Source: Erysipelotrichaceae bacterium | GTDB taxonomy: Bacteria > Bacillota_I > Bacilli_A > Erysipelotrichales > Erysipelotrichaceae | DNA length: 42,433 nucleotides | Assembly: GCA_900770275.1 (NCBI GenBank) | Contig: CAAGJS010000175.1 | Coordinates: forward strand, 1-42,433 | Reading direction: 5' to 3' | Shown: positions 15,966 to 23,878 of the stretch, piece after piece | How positions within the stretch are numbered: the stretch's first letter is position 1 | Layout of the letters: each line of letters opens with the position of its first letter | Notes under the pieces: generated by a model | The model's database searches: none | What the model was told of the DNA's origin: nothing | Seen by the model: only the letters and a program-made list of their open reading frames with translations | Made by a program: the position numbers and the translations under genes

Positions 15966-16166
15966 TCAGCCCTCACCGCCTTTCTTGCACTCTTCGCAAA
16001 TCTTCAGGAAGTTTTCTGCCTGCTGATTATTGAAAGAAACCGCAGTGTTGTAGTTGTATTCCAGTGTTCTGATATACTCAATCAGGGCATCTTTTTTCAT
16101 GTTTCGAAGAGTGCTTGTCGCCTTTGGCTTGATATGGGTTTTGACTAAAGCGACATCAACCAACAT
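15966..16166 (-). CDS. Small hypothetical phage protein
   Basis: The 66-residue protein has a basic N-terminal third followed by a helix (MKKDALIEYIRTLEYN) and a Cys-X-X-Cys-like tail (KICEECKKGGEG). The ribosome site for the ATG at 16166 is weak; an internal ATG at 16100 is an alternative. It lies in the early accessory gene run. No family recognised. Confidence 0.45.
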   Translation of the reverse strand: MLVDVALVKTHIKPKATSTLRNMKKDALIEYIRTLEYNYNTAVSFNNQQAENFLKICEECKKGGEG

Positions 16167-16172
16167 CAGCAG

Positions 16173-16421
16173 TCACCGTCCCTTCTTAAAGCTACCGGCT
16201 TCCGGGCAGGTAAACCAATGAGGCCTATACCCTATTCCGGTTGCCTTGCTTGATTCTCCGCAGAACTCGCAGCTTATGACATCTCCGTTCGGAGTTACAA
16301 TCTTTCCAGGAGCGCCTACTTTCTGCCAGTAAACTATCTGCTTAGGATCACAAGGCATACTCTTTCCGGCCGGTGTCTTGATCCAGATAATATCTGCTCC
16401 ACACCCTCTGCACTTAGACAT
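16173..16421 (-). CDS. Small zinc-binding phage protein
   Basis: The 82-residue protein opens MSKCRGCGADIIWIKTPAGK and continues MPCDPKQIVYW, with a second pair in ISCEFCGES and a later Cys in HWFTCPEA. This two-knuckle arrangement with GKSMPCDP is a common small phage/prophage protein. The ATG shares a base with the upstream stop (TAATG). Likely binds one zinc ion; biological role unknown. Confidence 0.65.
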   Translation of the reverse strand: MSKCRGCGADIIWIKTPAGKSMPCDPKQIVYWQKVGAPGKIVTPNGDVISCEFCGESSKATGIGYRPHWFTCPEAGSFKKGR

Positions 16422-16615
16422 TAGGCGTCACCGCCTTTCCCGTGCATCGCCTCTGCCGCCCGGATTTGTCTTATGGCATCATCAACACCATCCACATAAG
16501 CAGCATACTCACGGTTAATTGCGTCGATCTCCGATTGCGCTTTGATTTGTGCCATAGTACGCTTCCGATCTGCCGCAGCCGATAAGCGGTTCGCAATTTC
16601 ATCATACTTATCCAT
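16421..16615 (-). CDS. Small coiled-coil protein
   Basis: The 64 residues are almost entirely helical and charged (MDKYDEIANRLSAAADRKR, then QIKAQSEIDAINREYAAYV). The start follows AAAGGAG by about seven bases and overlaps the upstream gene by eight bases. It is part of the early operon. No family recognised. Confidence 0.55.
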   Translation of the reverse strand: MDKYDEIANRLSAAADRKRTMAQIKAQSEIDAINREYAAYVDGVDDAIRQIRAAEAMHGKGGDA

Positions 16616-17126
16616 CGTGTTCTCCTTTCAGCTCCGCCTCCGCCTCCTCACGGGTCAGGAAGACGGTTTTGCCGATTTCGCTGAACGGTATGTCGATATA
16701 CTGTGCATTGTCGAGAAACTGTGTATGTAGGTATCGCTCTGTTTTATATCCGAAAAACCACACAACGATTGCTTCTCTGCCGTTCACCCAAACATGGTCC
16801 CCCACCTTGCACGGCAGCAACACCAGTCTGCCGTCATGATCTGCATCGGACAGTTCGCGTAGGTGGTCAATGGTTCCGAGGTCTTTATAAGCGTTCAGTT
16901 CATGAAGAGCACAAGCGATTTTGGCCATATCTGCCGCAGAAATAATATCCTGCGGATCCAGGCCGGTGTCCTCGTAGGCGGCGAGGCGTTCTTTCAGGCG
17001 GTTCCTGCAAAACAGCGCCGTGCAATACGGAATATCTTTCTTACGCTTTTTGTGCCAGGAAACTCCGCACGCCGCACAATCCATAACAGCCTGCCCATCT
17101 TCAAGTCGTTTTGTCAGTCTCTCCAT
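16608..17126 (-). CDS. Conserved phage protein with Cys-rich N-terminus
   Basis: The 172-residue protein opens MERLTKRLEDGQAV, then CAACGVSWHKK and CTALFCRNRLKERLAAYEDT, then GLDPQDI. The MERLTKR...LAAYEDTGLxPxxI block is typical of Clostridia phage proteins. The C-terminal half is a beta-rich domain (LLPCKVGDHVWVNGREAIVV) ending in EIGKTVFLTREEAEAEL. GGAGG seven bases upstream favours the ATG at 17126 over a GTG at 17132. Function unknown. Confidence 0.65.
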   Translation of the reverse strand: MERLTKRLEDGQAVMDCAACGVSWHKKRKKDIPYCTALFCRNRLKERLAAYEDTGLDPQDIISAADMAKIACALHELNAYKDLGTIDHLRELSDADHDGRLVLLPCKVGDHVWVNGREAIVVWFFGYKTERYLHTQFLDNAQYIDIPFSEIGKTVFLTREEAEAELKGEHDG

Positions 17127-17128
17127 GT

Positions 17129-17455
17129 TCACGCCTCCGAAGCCTTCGGCATGGGCATCCAGTGGGTGACGTTCTTGGTCCTCCCAACTGGAACTGTGAA
17201 GAATCCGTCGAATCCGGCGATTCCGGGTTCAACAACCTTCCCAGATCTTGTTTTCCGGCACACCAGGACGCGGACGCCGGTGGGCGGCATCTTGTCCTTG
17301 ACGCTGATCCAGACAGTTTCGCGCAGAGCCTTCGCTGCCACAGCGCAGGCCTCGTTGACAACAGCCATCCGCGCTTGGCAATCCAGGGCGTAGGGCGCAA
17401 GCGCCTTCCGTGTGGTCTCCGGGTCAAGGATATAGGCCGCTTCCTGGTTCGTCAT
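17129..17455 (-). CDS. DUF551-domain protein
   Basis: The 108-residue protein has a helical N-terminal half and a C-terminal DUF551 module: VWISVKDKMPPTGVRVLVC, then VTHWMPMPKASEA. The WISVxDxxPPxGxxVLV...VTHWMPxP pattern is diagnostic for this phage family, whose function is unknown. It is joined to the upstream gene by an ATGA overlap. Confidence 0.8.
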   Translation of the reverse strand: MTNQEAAYILDPETTRKALAPYALDCQARMAVVNEACAVAAKALRETVWISVKDKMPPTGVRVLVCRKTRSGKVVEPGIAGFDGFFTVPVGRTKNVTHWMPMPKASEA

Positions 17456-17784
17456 TTCTTCTCCTCCTTCGCAAATACGCCGATCACGTATTCATGGGTC
17501 TCATCGTCCTTCCTGGACTTGACTTCGTACTTCTTCAACGCCTCTGCAACGAGTTCCACAGGAATCGTGATCCTGTAACCGAGGGTCACACCGTCCTCCT
17601 GGACTTTTTCGCCGTACTTTTTCGCAACGGCGGCCAGGATGCTGTCCACGGCGATACCGAGTTCCCGGTTCTGGCCGGACAGCTTTGTGATAGCCTCCCG
17701 CTGCTGGGTGCAGATTTCATGGAGCTTGGTGTTCTGGGCCTGCAAGCCGTTGATCTTAATTTTGCTTCTCTGTGCTTTGTTCAT
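17452..17784 (-). CDS. Hypothetical early phage protein
   Basis: The 110-residue protein has a helical N-terminal region (residues 12-50: KINGLQAQNTKLHEICTQQ) that could form a coiled coil, then LGYRITIPVELVAEALKKYE and a Glu/Lys tail. The ATG at 17784 is chosen because AAGGAG lies about ten bases upstream; a frame open to 17934 has only an unsupported start. It overlaps the upstream gene by 29 bases. No family recognised. Confidence 0.5.
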   Translation of the reverse strand: MNKAQRSKIKINGLQAQNTKLHEICTQQREAITKLSGQNRELGIAVDSILAAVAKKYGEKVQEDGVTLGYRITIPVELVAEALKKYEVKSRKDDETHEYVIGVFAKEEKK

Positions 17785-18013
17785 CGTTTTCATTCTCCTT
17801 GCGTTCGTAATATCGCAGAAGGGCAGAAGCCAGGGAACAGCTCTCCCAGTTCCGGTCCTTGCTGGCGCAGAGCCGTTCCATGAACTCTTTTGCCGTATCG
17901 ACATCCGGGAAAGACTGGACGCAGCCGCCTTCACAGCAGACGCGCTTTTTATCGCTCCGCACGAAGAACGGGCAAGTCCAGTTCTTGTGCCAGTAGTCCG
18001 CCACGTCTTTCAC
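17756..18013 (-). CDS. Small cysteine-rich early protein
   Basis: The protein of about 85 residues contains WTCPFFVRSDKKRVCCEGG followed by a helix (DTAKEFMERLCASKDRNW) and CSLASALLRYYERKE. The Cys spacing suggests a metal or disulfide site. The start is a GTG; 18013 or the GTG at 18004 are both possible, with CGGAGG just upstream. It follows the DnaD-like gene by ten bases. Similar genes are frequent beside phage replication genes, but I do not know the function. Confidence 0.55.
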   Translation of the reverse strand: MKDVADYWHKNWTCPFFVRSDKKRVCCEGGCVQSFPDVDTAKEFMERLCASKDRNWESCSLASALLRYYERKENENDEQSTEKQN

Positions 18014-18022
18014 CCCTCCGCA

Positions 18023-18928
18023 TCAGAATCCATCGTCCGTTCTTCCGGCGTCGTAGTCCTCCGCCTCCTGCAAGGTGCGGATACCGCGCTGGCGCAGTTT
18101 GGATAGCACGCCGTTGATATACCTCCAGTCGCCAGGCTTCCCGGCGTTGCTGGCCGCCTCGAAGGCGTACAGCAGAAGGTCCTTGTTGTCACGGGGGATC
18201 GTCATGATCCAGTTTCCGGTCACAGGGTCCTCCCGGCTGCTGTACAGCGCCATGAATGCCTGCGCATCGTCGTTTTCCGTCGGTTGCCGTTTTGCGAAGC
18301 GGGAGAAGGCGGCGTTTGTGAACGCCTCAACCTCCGCATGGATTTCCGGCGTCATGCCGAAATACAGGCTGGGGTCAATGTCCCTCCATGCGGCAAAATC
18401 GGAAATTTCCTCGCTCGCCCGCGCCCGCGCATCATCACCACCACCAGAGAATAATTGGTCTGGTTTGGTTAGGTTAGGTACGGTAGGAGCGTTACAATGC
18501 GTGTCTGTAACGTTACAAGGTGCGCATTGTGTAACGTTACATGATGCCGCCTTTTTGCTTCTGTAACGGTTCACTCTGTCACGGGTCTTTGCCTTTCGGT
18601 TTTCCTCCTGGTCGATCAGGAGGACGGCGTATTCCTCCCAATCGTGCAGCCTCATATCAGCGTCCAGCCAACCGGTTTTCTTCAAAGCCGTAACAAGGGT
18701 TTCCGGCTTCTTCTTCCATTGGCAGGCGTTGGCAATCGTCCTTGCGCTGCACTCTGAGAGGTCTCCGTCGTAGGCGTTCTGGATCGCCCAGGTCCAAAGC
18801 CCGATCAGGATACCGACGGCAACCATATTAGGGTCTACAACGGCGCTGCTGATTTTCAGTTCCTCCGCAAGGCGGGAGGTCTTTTTATGCTGGGGGAGGT
18901 TGCTGTAAACCTGTATCCAGGGAATCAT
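18023..18928 (-). CDS. DnaD-like replication initiator
   Basis: The 301-residue protein has an N-terminal winged-helix region (MIPWIQVYSNLPQHKKTSRL, then SARTIANACQWKKKPETLVT and LKKTGWLDADMRLHDWEEY). A basic, Cys/Thr-rich linker follows (about 130-165). The C-terminal domain ends LLLYAFEAASNAGKPGDWRY and INGVLSKLRQRGI, the helix pattern of DnaD-type phage replisome organisers. Such proteins open the origin and load helicase. The linker DNA contains candidate iterons (18490-18573), as in lambda O. Downstream of RecT, start set by GGAGG. Confidence 0.75.
   Translation of the reverse strand: MIPWIQVYSNLPQHKKTSRLAEELKISSAVVDPNMVAVGILIGLWTWAIQNAYDGDLSECSARTIANACQWKKKPETLVTALKKTGWLDADMRLHDWEEYAVLLIDQEENRKAKTRDRVNRYRSKKAASCNVTQCAPCNVTDTHCNAPTVPNLTKPDQLFSGGGDDARARASEEISDFAAWRDIDPSLYFGMTPEIHAEVEAFTNAAFSRFAKRQPTENDDAQAFMALYSSREDPVTGNWIMTIPRDNKDLLLYAFEAASNAGKPGDWRYINGVLSKLRQRGIRTLQEAEDYDAGRTDDGF
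18490..18573. other. Candidate replication origin with iterons
   Basis: Within the initiator gene, TGTAACGTTACA (a perfect 12-bp palindrome) occurs at 18506-18517 and 18530-18541, 24 bp apart. Related copies are at 18490-18502 (GCGTTACAATGCG) and 18561-18573 (CTGTAACGGTTCA). A run of short GGTTAGGTTAGG repeats lies just before (18460-18487). Iterons inside an initiator gene are the usual lambdoid-type origin layout. No DnaA box or strong AT-rich unwinding region is obvious beside it. Confidence 0.6.
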
Positions 18929-18948
18929 GGCCCGTCCTCCTTGGCTGA

Positions 18949-19815
18949 TTAGATGGTTTGCTGGTCTCCCTCATACCGGGGTTCCTCGATAACCTCTCCG
19001 GTATGAGGGTCCGTTGCAGGCGTTTCCACATCGGTGTAATCCACATCCTCCGCCTCGATCACGACGCCGGGGACGGAGTACATATCCTCGCTCAGTTCGG
19101 TTTTAATGGTCTCGTCCTGGGCGATCCCGCGCACGAAATCGGATTTCAGGGGAGCATACTTCAAAACCTTCTTGAGGACGGTTTTCTTTGCCATCTCCTC
19201 GAAGTTCGTCTGCCACGGGCCGCTGCTGTACGCCTTGGAGAACTTCTTGGCGTGCGCCCTCACATCCTCCATGCTCATAACCTCGAAGCCATAGCCGCCG
19301 TCCTTCGTGCGGAACATGGCGTAAACAGCAGTAGGATTGCCGCGTTCGCTCTTGGCCGGGATGTGCTTCAACTCCGGATTCAGACCGAAGGAATAGGAGA
19401 AATCGTCGTTCTCGTAGACGATCTGCGCCTGAATGACGCTGACTTCGCCGGAGCGATACGCCAGGTCAATGAGGCCCTTGTAGCCAAGCTGGAACTGACA
19501 TTCCAGGCACTTGTTTTTCCCGTTCCAGAAGGGAATCAGGTACGCCTGCCCAAGCGGGGTGTTGGGTTCAAGGCCAAGCTGCGCGGCGGTCATCATGGCG
19601 CCCAGGAAGCTCTGGTGCGTGGTGGTTTCCAGCTTCGGATTTGTGGAAAGGGCACTCAGAACGATGCGGGTAAACCGCTCCGGGGTAATCACAGAGGGGA
19701 GGGCCTTCTTGATCTCGCCTTCCATCTGCTTGATGTACTGCTGCATGGTGGGCGCGCTGTTTCCGTTGGTCCTGGCCGCCTGGGCCGCTGTGGATTTCTG
19801 AATCGTGTTTGCCAT
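18949..19815 (-). CDS. recT: RecT-family single-strand annealing protein
   Basis: The 288-residue protein shows the RecT pattern: LPSVITPERFTRIVLSALST, then GAMMTAAQLGLEPNTPLGQA and LIPFWNGKNKCLECQFQLGY followed by KGLIDLAYRSGEV. It anneals complementary single strands made by the exonuclease encoded just upstream. The ATG at 19815 follows GGAGG by eight bases; an ATG at 19833 is weaker. The C-terminal 40 residues are acidic and probably flexible. Confidence 0.93.
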   Translation of the reverse strand: MANTIQKSTAAQAARTNGNSAPTMQQYIKQMEGEIKKALPSVITPERFTRIVLSALSTNPKLETTTHQSFLGAMMTAAQLGLEPNTPLGQAYLIPFWNGKNKCLECQFQLGYKGLIDLAYRSGEVSVIQAQIVYENDDFSYSFGLNPELKHIPAKSERGNPTAVYAMFRTKDGGYGFEVMSMEDVRAHAKKFSKAYSSGPWQTNFEEMAKKTVLKKVLKYAPLKSDFVRGIAQDETIKTELSEDMYSVPGVVIEAEDVDYTDVETPATDPHTGEVIEEPRYEGDQQTI

Positions 19816-19836
19816 AATGATGTCCTCCTGCAAAAT

Positions 19837-20784
19837 TTATTCTTCGTTCGCCTGCTCCTGCACCTTGAAGGGGCGGGCGGTGCTGACTTTGTAATAGGGC
19901 TGAATGTCGATTTCAGGGTGTGCGGCGGAAAATGCCTTCGCGTCGAAGGTCTTTCTGATTTGGGACTTCCAGGAGACCGTGTAGCGGTCGCAGTTTCCGC
20001 GCTCGGCATCCTGCATATCTTCCTTGATGATGTTCTCAATCTCGCTCATGCGGTCCTTGATGGCCTTGCTCTGCCGTTTCAGCGTGCAGTATTCATCCAG
20101 GATCATGTCGCGCCCGAACAGAGTGCGTTCTTCCGGCCTGCTGTCGGAATAGATGGTCTGCATGGCCTCCGTGGTGGCGTCTGAACCGTCCGGGCCTGGG
20201 GGAGTGTCCGTTTCAACATAACCAGCCCAGAATCCTTTCTCCGCTGTCATAAGGGCATCGATCTCCGCCTGGTCCCGTTCCAGGGTGTAGACGAAGAATC
20301 CACGTCCAAATACCAGGACAGCCAGATACCAGCGTTCGCAGCCGGTCACGGCCATGTAATGTACGCACTGTGCGTAATACTTCTCCGGGAATTCCACGCC
20401 GTGGAATTGCTTCACATCCAGCGTGGAGGTTGTCTTGCACTCAAGTCCGGCGTCCTCTCCGCATACCATGCGGTCAACATCGGCATGAGCGAAGGGGTAA
20501 AGCGGATTGTAAAGCATAGCCTGGAGGCGGCGGACCTTCTTCCCGGTCTCTTCCTCGAATCTCTGGGACACGTACTCTTCCAGGTCCCGTCCCTGGCGCA
20601 TGGCCTCGTTGTCAGGCTTGTCCGGCAGCCTGCCGGTCTTATCCATGAACACGCTGTACTGGCTCCCGTAACGGCTCAGTCCAACGATTGCGGCGGCGTC
20701 GCTGCCGCCGATGGTGTTGCGGCGGCGTGCCAGCCATTCAGGGCGGCTCATGTTGCGCGTGGATACGCGCCTAATTCCTTTCAT
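19837..20784 (-). CDS. YqaJ-type viral exonuclease
   Basis: The 315-residue protein belongs to the lambda-exonuclease/YqaJ family: WLARRRNTIGGSDAAAIVGL, the MRQGRDLEEYVSQRFEEETG helix, AHADVDRMV and the GLECKTTSTLD E-x-K motif, then PEKYYAQCVHYMAVTGCERW. These supply the PD-(D/E)XK active site. It resects DNA 5' to 3' for RecT-mediated annealing. The start follows CAGGAGG. The C-terminal 110 residues include a helical segment that may contact RecT. Confidence 0.93.
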   Translation of the reverse strand: MKGIRRVSTRNMSRPEWLARRRNTIGGSDAAAIVGLSRYGSQYSVFMDKTGRLPDKPDNEAMRQGRDLEEYVSQRFEEETGKKVRRLQAMLYNPLYPFAHADVDRMVCGEDAGLECKTTSTLDVKQFHGVEFPEKYYAQCVHYMAVTGCERWYLAVLVFGRGFFVYTLERDQAEIDALMTAEKGFWAGYVETDTPPGPDGSDATTEAMQTIYSDSRPEERTLFGRDMILDEYCTLKRQSKAIKDRMSEIENIIKEDMQDAERGNCDRYTVSWKSQIRKTFDAKAFSAAHPEIDIQPYYKVSTARPFKVQEQANEE

Positions 20785-20808
20785 AATGCTTGTCCTCCTG
20801 CATCATAA

Positions 20809-20982
20809 TTAACTTGCAAGGTGCCTGTTATCGTAGGCATCCAGGGTATCTACGCAGTTCTCGCAGCCGAATACAACGCCGAAGCGGTCCCGGTAAAGGG
20901 TCTCGCATTCCTCTCCGCAATAGGGGCAGCGGGGCGCCGGCTTCTCCTCCGGCGGTTCCAGGGAGCGTTCAGGGTCACTCAT
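20809..20982 (-). CDS. Small zinc-ribbon protein
   Basis: The 57-residue protein opens MSDPERSLEPPEEK and then has RCPYCGEECETLYRDRFG followed by VFGCENCVD, a clean CxxC-(about 18)-CxxC zinc ribbon. Its ATG at 20982 overlaps the end of the MazG-like gene by eight bases. Small ribbons like this are common beside phage recombination genes; the role is unknown. Confidence 0.65.
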   Translation of the reverse strand: MSDPERSLEPPEEKPAPRCPYCGEECETLYRDRFGVVFGCENCVDTLDAYDNRHLAS

Positions 20983-21286
20983 TGCGGAACACCCGGCCTT
21001 CCAGACGCTCCAGCTTGGCGATCTCCCGGTCTGTAGGGTCTCCGAAGATCAACGAGAGCTGGTTCAGCATGATGCTGACGTCCGCCATTTCGTCGTGCAT
21101 GGTCAGCGCTTCACAGCTTCCGTAGCGGAGAAACTTGCACAGCTCCTTTTGCAGTTCGGAAAGCTCCTCGATTGCCACGACAACCTGCGCCGTGGCGCCC
21201 CACTTCTCAATGGCGCCTTCCAGAATCTTTGCCTCCCGCTCCTGGGTCATGCCGTCTCCGATGGTTGCATGGTCCTGATTTTCCAT
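20975..21286 (-). CDS. MazG-like nucleotide pyrophosphohydrolase
   Basis: The 103-residue protein has the compact all-helical MazG pattern: VVVAIEELSELQKELCKFLR then LTMHDEMADVSIMLNQLSLI, giving the ExxE...DEMAD metal-binding residues. Such enzymes hydrolyse NTPs or dNTPs; phage copies may clean up nucleotide pools or lower alarmone signals. The start follows AGGAGG. Confidence 0.75.
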   Translation of the reverse strand: MENQDHATIGDGMTQEREAKILEGAIEKWGATAQVVVAIEELSELQKELCKFLRYGSCEALTMHDEMADVSIMLNQLSLIFGDPTDREIAKLERLEGRVFRNE

Positions 21287-21327
21287 GATCTTTTCCTCCT
21301 TAAAATCAAAATTCGCGGTTTTTGGTT

Positions 21328-21873
21328 CTATACGCTGCGGCCCGCCTCTTTCAGAAGGTCCCGCATGGGCTTACGTCGTTTCAGGATAGACATTGCGCGG
21401 CTGGTGTCCTGGCGGTACTGGTAGCTGATCTCGTCCAGGTCGCTGCTCTGGTAGTAGCCGCGCCCGTTGCACTCGCAGATGATGATAAGGCCCTCGCTTC
21501 TGGCCTGTTCAATGGCCTCCCGCATTTTGCGGTCCGTCATGTGCAGCTTCTTCGCCAGTGCTTCCCGCTTGATGGCGTTCCGGCGTCCTACGGGGATAGC
21601 ATTCTGAATCATGATCGTGGTAGGGGATTTGGTTTCCCTGGGCGCTTCCGCGATATGGATAACGCCCAGCTCGTCCGCTCCGAAAAGATCGCTCCTGGTG
21701 GCTTGCAAGATGATTTCCAGGCGTTCCAGGACAAGGGGAGTAGGAAGGCAAGCGCCTCGCTCAAAGCGGGACACCATACCGACATCCATGCGGGGGTCGA
21801 TCTCTTTCAGTTTCGCGCTCACGTCCGGCTGGGACAGTCCAAGCGCCAGCCGCCTTTCCTGCAATCGGTTCAC
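21328..21873 (-). CDS. XRE-type regulator with C-terminal winged helix
   Basis: The 181-residue protein has an N-terminal XRE helix-turn-helix (RLQERRLALGLSQPDVSAKL, then VGMVSRFERGACLPTPLVLE) at residues 4-60. A second region (about 95-150: AIKREALAKKLHMTDRKMRE, then GLIIICECNGRGYYQSSDL) looks like a winged helix typical of phage replisome or antirepressor proteins. It starts at GTG 21873 after AAAGGAG, one base from the methyltransferase stop. It may control the early operon or help initiation. Confidence 0.75.
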   Translation of the reverse strand: MNRLQERRLALGLSQPDVSAKLKEIDPRMDVGMVSRFERGACLPTPLVLERLEIILQATRSDLFGADELGVIHIAEAPRETKSPTTIMIQNAIPVGRRNAIKREALAKKLHMTDRKMREAIEQARSEGLIIICECNGRGYYQSSDLDEISYQYRQDTSRAMSILKRRKPMRDLLKEAGRSV

Positions 21874-21874
21874 A

Positions 21875-23347
21875 CTATCGCTCCTTTCGTAATTCCCAAT
21901 CGTTATCCCTTACCTGAAATGCGTCTCCCAGTTGCACCGTGTTCGGGAAATTATGCTGGGTAGTCTGGATCGCGTACTTGTCGATCTCGGTGGCGTAGTA
22001 GGTGGTAATCTCTGCCCCCAGCTTGTCCAGGGCTATATGGCCGCAGCTCATGCCGTCGTACATGGACAGCACTTCCACCGGCTCCGCTGTCAGCCCATCA
22101 AAATGGCTCATAATGTGGGCAATCACGTCCACCGTCCACCCGTTGCCCAGCATTTTATACGCTTGGGTGGGACTGACGGGAAAGGCGTATGTGTCCGGCA
22201 CTGTCTGGAGGCGTTTGCACTCTGTAACAGTCAGTTTTCGGATAATGTAAAATCCGTCCGCCAACTTAATGGGGTATTGTTTTCCCTTGATAGTGATAAA
22301 ACCGCCGTGGGCCTCATAAACTGGTAATTGTTTTCCGTCTGCCGCCTCAATCACAAGGCGGCTCTGGTGCCCAGTAGCAGCCAGGGCGTTGCTTTTCTGA
22401 TCGTTCCGCATTTCAAACTTGGAACTATCTTCACGCCCTCGCCATGCCATACCGGCGGGCACAGCATACAACGGACCGTCTACACCGCCTCCGTTGGGGC
22501 GGGCGGTCAAAGTAACCGCTTTCCCGTTGCTGTCATAGACCCGGTGAGCTTGTCCGCCCCGGATTACGCCCTCTGCATTTGGCATATCACCAACGCGTAC
22601 AGGGACGGCCACGCAGGTTTTGCGATCCACGGTATTTCCCACCATGTTGCGGATCCCGTCTTTATAATAGGTGGCCCGCAAACATTGGGCTTTCCCGTCT
22701 ACCGTGGCGTTCACGGGTTCCTCTACGGGAACAGCATAAAGGCCAGTTTTGGCTCCCAGTCCGCCGCCATTCCCACAAAGGGTCACGCTTTTTCCGTCAG
22801 GACTGTAAACGCGGTATTGCTGGCTGTCAAAGTCCTGGTTCTTCGCTTCGTTCTCAATGGTTCCAATCCGCACAGGCTCCGCCGCCATAGGTGCCGGGAA
22901 GTGTTGTCCACATACGCCATTGACCGCCCCGGCGTTGGTATAGTTCGCTTTCAGGGTATAACTCTTTTCGCGCCAGCAAACGCCACTCTCCAGAATGTCC
23001 CGCAGGAGGATCCCACGATCCGCCGGTTGCTCAACGTCCACCTGGCTGTATGTGCCGTCAGGGTTTCGTTTGCCCGCCCAATAAAGACGCTGGCGGTTTT
23101 GGGCGCTCACCAGGGCGCTGTTGATCAGTACAGGCTCCACGCCTAACTCCGCTGTGATCTGCGCCCGAATGGCGGGCGACATACTTTTATTGTTTTCATA
23201 TAGGAAAAAATCGGGCTTGTATTTGTCTCGCACAATGCGGTAATTCAAAAACAGTTCCCAGCCTATGCCGCTGGCCTCCGTTTCACGGTTCTTTGTCTGC
23301 GCGATACTCCAATGTGTGCAAGGGCTTCCGCCAATCAAAAGTTTCAT
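21875..23347 (-). CDS. Circularly permuted DNA (cytosine-5) methyltransferase
   Basis: The 490-residue enzyme begins with catalytic motif IV (LLIGGSPCTHWS, Cys about residue 10), then motif VI (LYENNKS, about 50) and motif VIII (AQNRQRLYWAGKR, about 83-95). A long target-recognition region follows (about 100-370), then motifs IX-X (YKMLGNGWTVDVIAHIM, about 400). The SAM-binding motif I (LSMYDGMSCGHIALDKLGA) and motif II (YYATEIDKYAI) are at the C-terminus (about 425-460) instead of the N-terminus. It would methylate phage DNA against restriction. The recognition region contains tandem repeats of GK(S/A)VTL...LYAVP. Start preceded by CGAGGAG. Confidence 0.9.
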   Translation of the reverse strand: MKLLIGGSPCTHWSIAQTKNRETEASGIGWELFLNYRIVRDKYKPDFFLYENNKSMSPAIRAQITAELGVEPVLINSALVSAQNRQRLYWAGKRNPDGTYSQVDVEQPADRGILLRDILESGVCWREKSYTLKANYTNAGAVNGVCGQHFPAPMAAEPVRIGTIENEAKNQDFDSQQYRVYSPDGKSVTLCGNGGGLGAKTGLYAVPVEEPVNATVDGKAQCLRATYYKDGIRNMVGNTVDRKTCVAVPVRVGDMPNAEGVIRGGQAHRVYDSNGKAVTLTARPNGGGVDGPLYAVPAGMAWRGREDSSKFEMRNDQKSNALAATGHQSRLVIEAADGKQLPVYEAHGGFITIKGKQYPIKLADGFYIIRKLTVTECKRLQTVPDTYAFPVSPTQAYKMLGNGWTVDVIAHIMSHFDGLTAEPVEVLSMYDGMSCGHIALDKLGAEITTYYATEIDKYAIQTTQHNFPNTVQLGDAFQVRDNDWELRKER

Positions 23348-23350
23348 TGT

Positions 23351-23878
23351 TTACTCCTCGTTCACGATATACACGCTGCCGGAATTCACTCCAAGCTCCA
23401 GGGCGCGGCTGTGATCTGCAATAAACACGTCCGCGGTTTTGCCTGTTATGCCGCTTCCGCTGTCCTCGGCGGTGTAGTAGCGGATGCTCCCATCATCGTA
23501 GAAGATCGCCACACGGGAGCCGTATGGAATCACAGAGGGGTCAACCGCAATCGTCCTGCCTTCGGTCGCCGCTGTGCCGGTGGCCGTGATGCCGTCTGCA
23601 TACTGGCCGCAGCAGATGGAACACGCGCAGTAGTGGGTAATGCGGAACTCTCCCAGGTATGTAAGACCGTCCGCAGAAGAATCCACTCTTACTTGACTGG
23701 GTTCCTTCGCTTCAACGTCGAAAACCTCTGAATCCACTGGTTCTTCTGCGGTTTCCAACTTGACGGTAACTTGCTGGGGCGGCGCCCAGAGGGCCTTAAC
23801 GGCCAATGTAAGCAGCAGGGCAGCCAGAATGACGAGGAACAGGATGCGCAGGGCGTTCAGTTTTCCGTTGCACTTCAT
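23351..23878 (-). CDS. 3D-domain protein with N-terminal membrane anchor
   Basis: The 175-residue protein has one hydrophobic segment (ALRILFLVILAALLLTLAVK, about residues 9-28) followed by a linker and a C-terminal 3D domain (about 80-175): FRITHYCACSICCGQYAD, then TIAVDPSVIPYGSRV, then YTAEDSGSGITGKTADVF. The three aspartates characterise the domain shared with lytic transglycosylases (MltA/RpfB type). Most of it should lie outside the membrane. Its place in the early operon rather than with the lysis genes is unusual; it could alter the host wall during infection or lysogeny. Overlaps the upstream gene as ATGA. Confidence 0.85.
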   Translation of the reverse strand: MKCNGKLNALRILFLVILAALLLTLAVKALWAPPQQVTVKLETAEEPVDSEVFDVEAKEPSQVRVDSSADGLTYLGEFRITHYCACSICCGQYADGITATGTAATEGRTIAVDPSVIPYGSRVAIFYDDGSIRYYTAEDSGSGITGKTADVFIADHSRALELGVNSGSVYIVNEE

